Source: Aculops lycopersici (lineage: Eukaryota; Arthropoda; Arachnida; Trombidiformes; Eriophyidae). Taken from it: a stretch of 47,351 bases of DNA. The translations under genes and the position numbers were made by a program. Within the stretch, counting starts at the first letter, position 1; the number at the start of each line of letters is the position of its first letter. Below the pieces are notes generated by a model. That model saw only the letters and a program-made list of their open reading frames with translations, ran no database searches and was not told where the DNA came from. The stretch is taken from contig WNKI01000001.1 in assembly GCA_015350385.1 (NCBI GenBank), positions 3,455,835 through 3,503,185 on the forward strand, given 5' to 3'. Positions 1 through 10,595 of this stretch are shown one piece after another.

Positions 1-44
<44 letters not shown>
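1..44. repeat. (AG)22 microsatellite at window start
   Basis: An uninterrupted AG dinucleotide run opens the window. The window also ends in a TC run, so both ends look like assembly break points at GA repeats. Confidence 0.97.
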
Positions 45-45
<1 letters not shown>

Positions 46-727
46 AACTAAATTGAGATGTTAATCAATCGCTCGAGGCGCAGACTAAAGAGACAGACAG
101 AATCGAGAGCAAAGCTACCGGCCAAAACCACGAGCAGCAAACCGCGAAACTCGATGACAGCGGCCAGGTATTTCTCCTTCTCTCTCTCTATGCGAGCGCC
201 GGTGGCCACTCTAACAACCACCGACTTGCTCAATATAAAACCGCGCCAAATAAGAGAGAAGTGTGGACATGGGAAATATTTGTGCCTCTCTCTCTCTCTG
301 TCTCGTTCTCGTTCTCTTTGTGAGGTAAGCGGAGAAATTGGAACTGGAACTCAATGCAAAAGTTTTCGATGCATCACTCAAGCAAAATCTCTCACTAATG
401 AAGACTCGAGCACAAGGAACTAAAATCTATGAGAATCACACTATCGCTTTGCTCCGATCGCCTGTCAACTTGCCGCCCCATCACAGAAACTAGACCCAGT
501 GTTGGACTGACCAGACAAAACAAAACTAAACTAAACTGAAGCAAGAGAGCGCATGCAAAATTGATTCGCTTCGGCCCGCAATTCGGTCGCATTCAGTTTG
601 GTCCTCGCACCAATCTGAAAGCGACACATCAACTGCCACGTACTCAGTTTGCCGGTCAGTTGTGTCCAAATGTCCAGTTGTGCACTTACCTGCCTCTGCT
701 TCAATTTTAGTTTATTTTAGCTAAATT

Positions 728-757
728 GAGTTGAGCTGAGCTGAGCTGAGGTGAGTC
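728..757. repeat. Pentameric GAGCT-type tandem repeat
   Basis: Six consecutive pentamers read GAGTT, GAGCT, GAGCT, GAGCT, GAGGT, GAGTC. It is a short degenerate tandem repeat with no evident function. Confidence 0.7.
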
Positions 758-1285
758 AAGTCTGGCGAAATAAGGATATCAACTGAATGATATTTGCACG
801 CTCATCAACCGTTAAGCGCCGCGACCGGCCATCTACCACTAGGTCTCGGGCCTTGACGCTTCGAAACAGTTGCTCAGGTTCTCTACTCCTCGAGTTTTCT
901 CAGTGAGCCACCGACTAGTGGACAGCTCGAGTAACAATGGCCTCCTGAGGTAATGCAAAGATACACCTCCAGTTTATCGAGTGGATGCGTCTCTTGGTCC
1001 AACTGATCAGAGTTGACGAGAAGCAAACTGGTGGTTGAGAGGGAGAACAACTGCTCTTCGCGTGCGATATGCTATTAGGGTTGCCACATTCGCGACGCCA
1101 CGTAAATTTTCCGTTCACTTCAGTGATCCTATTCATTTCTGGTCGTCGTCATCGTTTTTTTTGAGGCAAAGTTAGCGAGAGATTCAACTAACTAGAGATG
1201 GCAACTGAAAGTAACTGGAGCTACTTTTCATTACCAACTCAACTAAACTACTCAAAAGACTTTCCGAACCAGAAACCAAGAAAGG

Positions 1286-1313
1286 CCATTAAATTTTAAA
1301 TAAGATTTAATGG
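1286..1313. repeat. 9-bp perfect inverted repeat
   Basis: Arms CCATTAAAT (1286-1294) and ATTTAATGG (1305-1313) are separated by 10 AT-rich bases. A hairpin or cruciform is possible, though AT-rich sequence makes chance pairing easier. Confidence 0.7.
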
Positions 1314-1807
1314 ATTGAGTAACTATTGTTATATATATATCTCTCTTCTCTTTAACGCTTTCCCTTAATTTGGGTGCTAACTGGTTCGTAGCTTTGCCGG
1401 TGGCTACATTTTGCAATGAGCAATAAAAGCTACTGCTGGCATAATGATACCAACACTAAAGCGAGCTAATCACTCGATAACGCAGATCAGATGGACGATA
1501 TCGACGGAAAACAGATGCTCGTGCAACACACATACACACTCACGCTCAAAGCGGAAGCAGTGGCTCACCTGGATTCCGCCAGGTAACTAGAAAGCTCAGC
1601 TAACTAGGCGAGCAAATCGAGCGGAAGGAATCAACCGCTTGGAGTTCTTTAGGATTCAGTCGGTTGGAAATTGAGCTACTATTATGCCAGAGTTGATCGC
1701 AAGTTAGCTCAGTGTCTTTGTTGTTCATGCTCGTGATGTTCGTTACTGTTTCTGATTGGAATTTTTCAACATGATTAGGTGAGCCATCTGGCTGGTGGTT
1801 ACTGTGA

Positions 1808-1837
1808 CAAACTGCAGGAACTTGGTCCTGCAGTTTG
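1808..1837. repeat. 12-bp perfect inverted repeat (hairpin), 6-nt loop
   Basis: Arms CAAACTGCAGGA (1808-1819) and TCCTGCAGTTTG (1826-1837) flank ACTTGG. Pairing is perfect and the core contains the TCCTGCAG string that also forms the hairpin at 33516-33551. It is too short for a canonical pre-miRNA. Confidence 0.9.
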
Positions 1838-2167
1838 GTTGTTGAACCCAAAATCATCGACGCCGCCGCCGCTAAGCTCAAGTTTTAATCGCTGGTGGCC
1901 ACCGCGAGTGTCACATCAATCGAATAGAATACATATATGTATTTATAGGTATTATTTCAAGTTTCAAATGGCAAAACTTCCAGCCTCCAACTTGAGCACT
2001 CAACAGGACGAGAGGAATTGGATAAGATTTAAGATGGGGCTAAACTCAATCGATCCATCGATTAGTCGTCATTTAACCGAAAATGTCGACTCAACCAGCC
2101 CAATTTTTTAGCAGTAGTAGAGTGTAATGGTAAGCAATAGTAATAAAAGCATTAATCGGATTAACGC

Positions 2168-2187
2168 GAGAGAGAGAGAGAGAGAGA
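2168..2187. repeat. (GA)n microsatellite
   Basis: Ten GA dinucleotides. Confidence 0.95.
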
Positions 2188-2370
2188 TGAGCGCCGTTTA
2201 CCGATGACCAATTGCAATGGCAGTGGCAATTGTGATAGCAAAGGTGACCAAGCGGCTGGTTTCTGGTAACTCTGGTGTAGTGCATAAAATAAAACTGGCA
2301 ACAACGAGGAGCCATAATAATAATGGCAATAATAATAATAGTGGTAGTTGTATTGCCAGTGCTAGTGGTA

Positions 2371-2371
<1 letters not shown>

Positions 2372-2426
<55 letters not shown>

Positions 2427-2427
2427 T
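2372..2427. repeat. (TAA)n microsatellite
   Basis: About 18 trinucleotide units follow shorter AAT runs from about 2316. Open frames through it (poly-Asn, poly-Ile, poly-Leu or poly-Tyr) are artefacts of the repeat. Confidence 0.97.
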
Positions 2428-2567
2428 TGGGCACAAACACAGGAGACAATGAATTGATTCTTTCGCCCATAAGCACAATGGGGGCAGAGGCGGCATTGGA
2501 GGCGCCCTGTGTTTTGGCTCGCCGCTGGCCACAAATCCGGTATCGCACGCACGCACACACAGGCAGT

Positions 2568-2609
2568 TTGAGGTTGAGGTTCGGGTTCGGGTTTAGGCTC
2601 AGGTTAGAG
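2568..2609 (+). repeat. Degenerate TTNNGG hexamer array (telomere-like)
   Basis: Seven consecutive hexamers read TTGAGG, TTGAGG, TTCGGG, TTCGGG, TTTAGG, CTCAGG, TTAGAG. The period is exact but the units drift around TTNNGG. It could be a degenerate minisatellite or an eroded interstitial telomere-like tract. Confidence 0.75.
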
Positions 2610-3935
2610 TCGGGCAAACTAAGTGACGCGCAGGTAAGCGGTGGCTTCACTTTTTAAGGAGGAAGTTTTATGCTTCCCTACGAATGTAAGTGAGTGAGTT
2701 GCCTTAGGATTTTAGCTTAAACTCTTGAATCCTCACAAACAACTCGACAGAAAGAGACCAAACGGGAGACTAAACGCCGACAATGGTCCTCAATTGTATC
2801 GCTAGCTATCAACCTAACAAATCAATTTGCGTGTCGCCCTGTTACCTACTCCTCATCGTTGTCGCCTACCGCCGCCACCAATGCCACCAGTTGACAATTC
2901 AATTGAATCGATCGATCGATTTTGTCATCGTTTCACTCACTGGGCATCTGTCGACTTGTCTGCTGCTCGCTAGTTTTTTACCCCATAAACTAAGTGCCAG
3001 TTAAGTTGTCCAGTGAAGTCGCCGCTTGTATTGTAAGTCTGTGTTATGCACGATGACAAACGAGCAGTTTTCCAGGAGCAAAGTCGACTGAGTAGAGAGA
3101 AAAAGGTAAAGGTGAACTAGGGCGCCAATTCGATTGTGTGGCTGCCGTTTAGGCAAAAGCTTCCGTTTATTTTCTCTCTCCCTCTTTCTCCCTTTTTCTC
3201 TTTGAGAGTTTACCTGAGAGAAGCAACTGGTGGTTGTGAGTCACCAACAAAACTGAACTAAACTTGACAGGCGGTTCAGTTTAGTTTCGACGTCTCAATT
3301 CCTTTCTGTTTGGGGCGCCGGCAGTTTGCGGTTTCTGGTCTCGCACACTATGACTTGGATTTTTTACCATTGAAATGTCCCTAAAGAAGAAGTCGGTCCT
3401 TAGGTCGCGCAGTTGGAATTCTTGTGTTGAGTTTTTGTTGGTGCAGAGAGTGAGAGAGAAACTGGAGGCAAAATCAGAATTTGCATTTAGTTTCTCTTGT
3501 TTGCCTGTCTGTCTATCTGTCCTATTGGTCGTCATGTTTTTCTTTTCACTTTAAAAGTTTGCATCTTGTTCCCGTTTGCCAGCTCAAGCAAGAGGAGGAA
3601 GTTTCCTCCTCTTTGTCGGGGTCCCCAGTTTTGCTCCGAGGGACTCACTCGATTGCCTCTTTGCATCGACGCTCACCTTTACCTGGCAGGTAAGTAGCCA
3701 GCGCCACTGGTTGCTACTCCGCACAGGCACCAGCAACAGCAACAACAACGTCGTCGGCCAGACGACAGCTCGATTATTGTTTCCAACCTACCGATTCCCT
3801 TGCTCCAAGTTCTCGGGACAAACCCAAGGGAAGTTGACTAAGAAAGAAGAAGAAGGAGGAGAAGTGAACCAGCGAAGCAAAATCAATGAGCCTGAGGATT
3901 CAATGGCCCGAGGAGTGGACTGTTGCTTCACACAA

Positions 3936-3987
3936 CTTTACCTTTGGGTATACTTTTCTTCCAGGTAAAGGTAAAGGTAAAGGTAAA
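3936..3987 (+). promoter_or_regulatory. GGTAAA tandem array with upstream inverted copy
   Basis: Four perfect GGTAAA units lie at 3964-3987, followed by GGTAC. An inverted copy CTTTACCTTT (3936-3945) pairs perfectly with AAAGGTAAAG (3967-3976) across 21 bases. Related strings occur at 3103-3114 (AAAGGTAAAGGT) and about 3674-3684 (ACCTTTACCTG). All lie within 1.2 kb upstream of the cathepsin L-like start codon, so I infer a possible promoter-proximal binding-site cluster. It could also be a plain minisatellite. The join TTCTTCCAG/GTAAAG resembles abutting splice acceptor and donor sites. Confidence 0.4.
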
Positions 3988-4090
3988 GGTACAGTTCCAG
4001 TGTGTGTAAGAGTAACGCACATCCAACTGCACGCGCAAATCGACTGTCGATTTATTTGCCTCTGAGAAATTATTACTCTTGTTGCTCTTT

Positions 4091-4128
4091 GTTGTTGTTG
4101 TTGTTGTTGTTGCTGTTGCTGCTGCTGT
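4091..4128. repeat. (TTG)n/(CTG)n microsatellite
   Basis: TTG units grade into CTG units about 150 bp upstream of the protease start codon. Similar TTG-to-CTG tracts recur at 8271, 15731 and 22478. Confidence 0.95.
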
Positions 4129-4282
4129 TTTCTTGTTGTTGTTTCATTCTCATAAATTGCTCTACTTTTTCTCGACTCGAAAGCATCTCTTTAAATTTCC
4201 CCGACATTGGGTCTAAAAAACCACCAGTTGCAAAGTGTCCAGTAAAAGAGCAACAAACACCAGAGCAAAAGCAACACGAGTC

Positions 4283-5443
4283 ATGAAGCCAAGTAGCGCG
4301 ATTTTAATCGCTGCACTTGCAGCATTCGCCCTATCAAGTTGGCTAATTATACAGAAAGCAGAGGCACTAACTGGAGACGATCTGGAGGCTTGGGAAAACT
4401 TCAAGTTAAAATACAACAAGACCTACGAGTCGCCAGAGGAGGAGGCCGGGAGACAGAGGATTTTTTTGGAAAATAAGCGTTACATTGAGGCGCACAATAG
4501 TAGAGCTGGCGAGAGTTTTACTCAGGGAATAAATCCATTGAGCGACTTGACCACCGAGGAGATAAATAGAACTCGCAATGGATTTCGTTTGTACAACGAC
4601 ACATTGGATCAGGTGCAGCCACAGGATCCGCAATCGGATTTAATCGATCGCTTAATGAGGATTGTAAACTCAACCCTGAGTTTGCAGCAACAATTACAAT
4701 TAAATGGTAGCACAACCGGAAATACAATTTACCTGGCACCGAATTCAAGCAACCCATTGAACAGAGGTTGGTTTGAGGATTTGTTTAGCGCCGCGCAGGT
4801 TGATTGGCGCGCAAGCGGTAGAGTCTCGCGCGTTAAGGACCAGGGAGCTTGCGGAAGTTGTTGGGCTTACTCCACAATTGGCGCCCTTGAATCCATCTTG
4901 GCCTCGCAGGGCAGGGAAGTTTTATTGAGTGAGCAAAATTTAGTTGATTGCTCGAGAAAGTACGGAAATCATGGTTGCAATGGAGGACTAATGGTCCCGG
5001 CGCTGCGCTATGTACGCGACTTCGGCATTATGAAGAGCACCGATTATCCATACACCGGAAAGGATGAGACTTGCAAGTTTAAGAGCAAGCAATCGGTGAT
5101 GTCGGTTCGTGGAGCCATGATTCTGCCGCGTGGAAACGAGGCTCTCCTTCGGCTAGCCCTCTCAGTTTCCGGCCCACTACCTGTGGCCATCGACGCCGGC
5201 CCCAGATCCTTCCATCACTATAGAGCCGGAGTTTACAATGATCCCGCTTGTAGAAACACCGGCTCTGCCCTGAACCACGCAGTCCTCTTGGTCGGCTACG
5301 GAACCGATCGTCTCGGTGGCGACTATTGGCTGTTGAAAAACTCGTGGGGTTTAAAGTGGGGCGAGAATGGGTACATAAAGGTGGCGAGAAATCGAAGAAA
5401 CTTGTGCGGTATTGCCTCGTATGCAGTCTTGCCAATTGTATAA
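4283..5443 (+). CDS. Cathepsin L-like papain-family cysteine protease (C1A), intronless
   Basis: This encodes a secreted or lysosomal endopeptidase made as a 386-residue zymogen. The ATG at 4283 is preferred over an in-frame one at 4235 because it is followed directly by a hydrophobic signal segment (residues 6-27). The I29 inhibitor domain spans about 34-92 with a complete ERFNIN motif (E53, R57, F61, N64, I68, N72) and a GxNxxxD motif (G82, N84, D88). The mature enzyme begins near V173-D174-W175. The oxyanion Q187, catalytic C193 (CGSCWA), H332 and N353 (NSWG) are all present. Cysteines C190/C232, C223/C264 and C323/C375 match the three usual disulfides. At 386 residues it exceeds the usual 320-340 because the linker at about 95-170 is some 50 residues too long, Gln/Asn-rich and carries five N-glycosylation sequons. 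Five in-frame TAA codons run from 5441 to 5455. The role, digestive or lysosomal, cannot be read from sequence. Confidence 0.95.
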   Translation: MKPSSAILIAALAAFALSSWLIIQKAEALTGDDLEAWENFKLKYNKTYESPEEEAGRQRIFLENKRYIEAHNSRAGESFTQGINPLSDLTTEEINRTRNGFRLYNDTLDQVQPQDPQSDLIDRLMRIVNSTLSLQQQLQLNGSTTGNTIYLAPNSSNPLNRGWFEDLFSAAQVDWRASGRVSRVKDQGACGSCWAYSTIGALESILASQGREVLLSEQNLVDCSRKYGNHGCNGGLMVPALRYVRDFGIMKSTDYPYTGKDETCKFKSKQSVMSVRGAMILPRGNEALLRLALSVSGPLPVAIDAGPRSFHHYRAGVYNDPACRNTGSALNHAVLLVGYGTDRLGGDYWLLKNSWGLKWGENGYIKVARNRRNLCGIASYAVLPIV

Positions 5444-5462
5444 TAATAATAATAATAATATC
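5441..5462. repeat. (TAA)n run forming tandem stop codons
   Basis: The stop codon is the first unit of a short TAA repeat, giving five consecutive in-frame stops. Confidence 0.85.
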
Positions 5463-5562
5463 AATAATGATAACTAACCAACTCTTATAAGTGCTCAAGT
5501 CTTCTACTAACTGATATATATTACAATTCCGCTCTCCGAAACTAAACTGAAACTGAAACTAG

Positions 5563-5568
5563 AATAAA
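5563..5568 (+). promoter_or_regulatory. Poly(A) signal AATAAA of the protease gene
   Basis: A canonical AATAAA lies 120 nt after the stop codon, following a short AACTAAACTG-type repeat. It is the first AATAAA downstream, so a 3' UTR of about 140-150 nt is likely. Confidence 0.6.
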
Positions 5569-5767
5569 CCACAAAGCAAATGCTATTTCCAATGCTAATG
5601 CATCAAAAGTCAGTGTAAACGGAAGCAAATTTGTGCTCGCTTTTGTTGTTTTCCTCTTGACAATATCTGTTTTGTTATTGTTATTATTATCACCATTATT
5701 ATTAGTATTATTATTTTGTGTTTTCAGTTGAAATTGAGTTAGAAACCAGCGGAAGAAAGAATTCTTT

Positions 5768-5808
5768 CCGAGTTCCGAGTTCCAAGTTCCAAGTTCCAGC
5801 TTCCAAAT
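5768..5808. repeat. Degenerate TTCCRAG heptamer repeat
   Basis: Consecutive units read TTCCGAG, TTCCGAG, TTCCAAG, TTCCAAG, TTCCAGC, TTCCAAA. The period is seven bases and the decay is progressive from left to right. Confidence 0.75.
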
Positions 5809-8270
5809 TACAGAAGTCGCACGCAGCACCCAAATTGAATCGGGTAGCCTAAAAAAGATGTAGTTGTTTGCTTACCATCATTGAGGTTGACATTAACATT
5901 GACATTTGCATCTTCGCGATACAACAAACTCAACAAAAGTCACACATAAAAGCGAGCGAGCAAAAAGGAAGCCATCAGTGCGACAAACGAGCCAGTAGAT
6001 CGATCGATTGTCGTGTTCTCACCTTTAGCCGATTGGCCACAAAAGTCTCCACTGCATGTATTTGAGTTTTTCTGACAGCTGACCAGTGGAGCCACAAGAT
6101 CGGGAGGTAAAATGAGGAAAGACCAAACGACTTTGGGCTAAAATTCACCGAAAACGATAAGAAAACTCAGGTAATTGAACCATGGGAAGTTCAATTAGTT
6201 TGGTCAGTAGGGATGGCAGAAGTTTCAATGTAGTTTGTGTGTTTGAGCAAACTGGCAGCGAAGCAAATGGAGCGAACTAACGAGCGGCCAGTCGATCGTC
6301 GTCGCTTGAGGCGCCAGTTACCGGAGTAGTTTGCTCATTTAATTTTCCATTCCAGATTCTAGCTCACATAAAATTCCAACGTGTCGTCCAGAAACCATCT
6401 GACTACCTGTTAACTCTCAACTAATACAACTAGTGACTCATAATCAAGTTGTGTTATCGACTCTCGACTTTGGCTTCTAGCCCCCGCAAGCGAGGTGATG
6501 TAATTGTGTGACCGCAACAAGTGGTTTTCGTGTTACCTGGCCTAAGGTTGCTGTTGCTGCCGCCGCTTCTTGAGCTGCCTCCTGGCAAGAGTGACTGCGG
6601 CGCCACTACCTGTTGCTGTTGTGGTAGATCACCACCAAAACGCCCGGGGCCAATTCCCACTCAAAAAGTTAACTATTTTGTTGGACATGAGCGTTGAGCT
6701 GCCGGAGCAGCATCGACCATAGTAGACATGATACGTCGACGCGCGCAACATGTGGTTTCCGAACTAATATTGGCCCCTCTTTCTCTCTTCATGGTCAAGT
6801 TCATCAGTCGTCTCAATGTGATCGCATGTGAGATTCATTTTTCAATAACAACTTTTGCCAGCTGATCTCTCTTTTTCTATTCTTTTGCTCAGTTTCAGTT
6901 TCTTGGTCTTGAAAAATACAAGGTAGCGATGAAAAGTTAGTTTGTTTTAAGACACAGAAACTAAACTTGCACACAAAACGAGACAAGACAAGCGGTAGTC
7001 TGGTTCCATTGCATTGCCAGCAACAACTAGAAAGTTTGCCGCAAAACCATCAAACTTTTGAGGTTCCATTGTAGAGTGTTGGTCATAGTTCCATGTTTTT
7101 GCTTGGCTCGTCTTCAATTGATTGGCGCACGACCACAACCACGACCACTTCGAGCAAAAGGAGGAAAACTAACGAGAACTAGAGAAAGGAATCATGTTGA
7201 GAAAATGATGGATAATTTGTATTGCTGCTCACGACGAGTTTAACCAAGAGGTTTAGATTTTGAGATGAACAAAAACAAAAAGCGAGGACACGACGACCAC
7301 TTGTGCGAACGGAGAGAAAGAGAAACAACGAAAGCACCAGCAACAAGTCGACTGCTCACTTTCTGGTTGGCGCCTTGGTTGGCCGCAAGTGGCAGCTTTG
7401 GCGTCAATAGACTAGAAAAAGTGAACATCACTTTCCTCCAGTTGGGTCTAGCGGTTGGATAGAAAACAGTAACAAGTTGACGGCGACGACGACGATGGCT
7501 ACCAAAAACCAGAAAACGCGCTTCTCATTTGATACACCCGACGGCAACTCGAGTCTATTAGCGGCCTAGATTAGTGGTCGGCTCCAGCTCCACTTTCAGC
7601 GAAAGCTGCAGCAGCAGCAGGTTGCCCTCCGCCAGATGAGAGTGGTGATGCTCTTTTGGCTACCAGTCGATTATCTGAAATTCAACTAGCAGAAGAACAG
7701 TTAATAATATCGCGGCATATGAACTCCGCGCTGCTCTTAGCCAAAGTGAAGCCAAAACCACAAGACAAAAAGCTTCTGCTTTCACTTATTATATTCTCAT
7801 CTCGCTTGTGGTCATCGATGATGTTGTTGTTGCTGCCGTTCAATTTGCTAGCCATTACCTTTGACTCGCTGGCTTCAGTGGCAAGTTCATCTGCATGACC
7901 GTCGGCAAGTGAACAGCAGCAAGTGAGCAGCGCCAGCCAACGAGAGCTGCCCTTGCTTTTAATCGGCGCCAATTTTTCCTCGCCAATGCCACTGCTGCCG
8001 CCCGCTTTACCTAAAGATGAGCGATATGATAAAAACCATTAACTTGCCGCCTTTCTGCCACAAAATATGGCCAGCAGATGATTCAGTTGTCGTCGTCGTT
8101 GCTCTAGCCTCAGCTTACCTGGCCGAACAATTTGCCTCGCGATTAAAGAGAATATTACTAGCAAGCGAACTAAACGTGCGCCTCAGAATCAACCGAATTT
8201 CCGCCATTTGATCCCGACGATTATCTTTATCGACTAATGCACCAGCGACCACTAGACTAATTGATCGCAA

Positions 8271-8301
<31 letters not shown>

Positions 8302-8320
8302 GCTGTTGCTGTTGCTGTTG
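8271..8320. repeat. (TTG)n/(CTG)n microsatellite
   Basis: TTG units grade into alternating CTG and TTG units, the same composition as the tract at 4091. Confidence 0.95.
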
Positions 8321-8468
8321 AGGCTGCCGCAATTCAATTACACTGCTTTTGCTCTTTCGGCAACCTCGAGAACATGAAAAAATTCTGGACCCAAAGTCGT
8401 GATCGCCCAGCACAGGGCGAGCGGCGGCGCCCCAGGTAACTCAGGTAACTTGGACAACTCAGGTGACT

Positions 8469-8497
8469 TTTACATGCTCAATACCTGAGCATGTAAA
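8469..8497. repeat. 12-bp perfect inverted repeat (hairpin), 5-nt loop
   Basis: Arms TTTACATGCTCA (8469-8480) and TGAGCATGTAAA (8486-8497) flank ATACC. Three CAGGTA/CAGGTG sites lie within 35 bp upstream, and a TACCTG overlaps the loop and right arm. Confidence 0.9.
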
Positions 8498-10297
8498 CCG
8501 CAACAACCACCACGAGCGGAATGCTGCCGGCTGCCTGCCCGGCGGCGATGCCATATTTTCCCTCCTCCATCTCCACTGCTCGCTGTTCGATTATTGAGTG
8601 CCATTCGCTTAATCAATTGTTAAATGTTTGAGATTAAAAGTGTTGTTGCAGCTGCCATCAGGTGGGCGTGCTCCAGATTTGAATTCATACTAAATCAAAG
8701 GTAAAAATTTCAGACCAGCGAGCAAGAGTGACCATAGAACACGCGCACGATGCGTCGCGCGGGTTTTGCCCCTCGGCGAGCGCAGGTAACGCCCACTTGA
8801 TTCGAATGCTCGAAGCGGTCAGCTGGAGGGAGGAAAGTCGAGGTTTTCTTTCAGCGACTATGTGCGTGTGAATTTGTGGAATCGAACAGGTATATCGCGA
8901 GAAATTTTCCCGTTTGAAAAATTTAGAGGGAGGAAACTCGAAAGTATTTACAGAAATTTGCTACTAGAGAAGGAGAAATTTGCGCAATTTAAATGCAGGA
9001 ATCTATCGCCAGTTTTGAGCAAGTCAAGCTCAATGTATTGGTTGTATTATTATTATTACTATATTGCCAATTAGTTGCACTGCAAACCGAGATGCAAGTG
9101 CCAATACTTTGCGCCACCATAAATTCCACCTCGAGAAATTTTCACTGTATCGACTTTCATTTCCCCCGACTTCCGCTTGAAGTCTGGTTATTACTTCCAA
9201 CGAATCTCCATTCTCCAGCAACAACAACAAGTGGATTTTTCCTCAAACATTATTGTTGCCGCTTGAACTCTCAGCTCAGCTCGGCACTGACAACAGCCAT
9301 ACTAATCCCTGATGCCCATTGTAGAAAACTGCCTCGTTTACTGGCTAAAAATTTCGCACCTATGGGGCAAATTCAGCGGCTAGCAACAATGGCAATTGGT
9401 GGTCATTTATTTATCCCTCTCCAGCAAAAGCTAGAGTTTAGCAGGATTGTAAAGCGGAGTTTATAACCGTTGTGTGTTCAAGTAGATTAAACTCTCGCGC
9501 GACCATGTGGCCATCGTGAAATGAAATGAGCAACGCAGAGGATAACTAAGAGCCACAATGGCGGCGGCGACGACAAGTGGCGTCGCCGCTGGCCCACCGG
9601 CCGACACAAATCCCAGGTCTTATCTAGAGAGTTTATTTTTCGGTGGACAATTTCCTCGATTCTATTGTGTCAGTGTTTTGCAGTGTTTAAGCTTAAGCAG
9701 TAGGTAGAGTGAAGAGTGATAATCAATAATAATAATCAGGCGGCGCAAATTGAGGTTAGTGGCGGCAGAGGAAACCACGACGACGAAGACGACGAGAGTA
9801 TTGACAGGTAGTGTCAAAATACTCCTTCGATCATAATTGCGATCAAATTGTGTGCCTCGCATTATAGAAGCAGAGATAGACAGAAGTTGGAGAGTTGGGC
9901 AAAATAAAGTAAACTAGAATGAAAATTAAACTACCTCCCGGCTGTCAATTCTTATCAACTCGTTCATCTCTCGTGGCAACAACCAAGCGAAGAAACGGTA
10001 ACAGAAGCAGAAGTACAAGAATCTGTAGAAAGAGCAGCAGCAGCCGTGCGGACTGCTCGCTTCGCTTCGCCTCACCGACTGTCACAGGTAAATCAAAAGA
10101 GCATCGGGCGGCGAGTAAATCAAGACATTCGATTTGGGGGATAATCCAAATTTAGGGGCGCGCTTCCTAAAAATTTGCGCCTGACGTCAAGTGTCTGATC
10201 TGCTTATCGCTGCCGCTCATCTCATTGGCCAAAATCAATACACTCGAACGCCTGTCATCTGCTATCTCTCTTCCTTTCTTTGCTTGTCTGTATTAAG

Positions 10298-10326
10298 TTG
10301 AGTTCGAGTTCGAGTTTGAGTTTAGG
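10298..10326 (+). repeat. Degenerate TTCGAG/TTTAGG hexamer array
   Basis: TTGAG is followed by TTCGAG, TTCGAG, TTTGAG and TTTAGG, then GGGG. It resembles the array at 2568-2609 in period and drift. Confidence 0.65.
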
Positions 10327-10574
10327 GGGCCGAATCACAAGAGACTGCGACCGCGACTCACCTGGAAGATGGACCAAAACCAACGACAACCAGCAATCCA
10401 CTCAGTCCACGGCACTTCCTCCTTTTCTCCGTCTCTCTTTGGTTGTGTTTGCTTTGGTTCGTGGCCCCAACTTTATGGTTGGTTTGTGATGCTAGTGGCC
10501 ATTGTGTTTGTGTGTCTCTTTTATTGGCTTCCATTTTGCCGCCGCGAGTAAAGCTGCCGCTACTTTCACAGGGC

Positions 10575-10595
10575 GAGAGAGAGAGAGAGAGAGAG
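10575..10595. repeat. (GA)n microsatellite
   Basis: About ten GA units. Confidence 0.95.

Larger units (their letters stand above)
45..4282. other. Non-coding stretch upstream of the protease gene
   Basis: I see no gene here. The stretch holds microsatellites (2168-2187, 2372-2427, 4091-4128), a GAGCT-type pentamer repeat (728-757), a degenerate hexamer array (2568-2609), two hairpins (1286-1313, 1808-1837) and the GGTAAA cluster at 3936-3987. Short open frames overlap on both strands and have no domain signature; several are only translated microsatellites. A sequence at 3679-3693 (TTACCTG g CAGGTAA) is a 15-base near-palindrome that also contains a good splice-donor consensus (CAG/GTAAGT). 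A 5' untranslated exon of the protease gene ending near 3689 is therefore possible but unproven. Confidence 0.6.

Noticed and set aside
8993..9466. 157-codon open frame with a hydrophobic N-terminus
   Set aside because: The hydrophobic stretch is encoded by a TTATTATTA repeat; the rest shows no cysteine pattern or domain.
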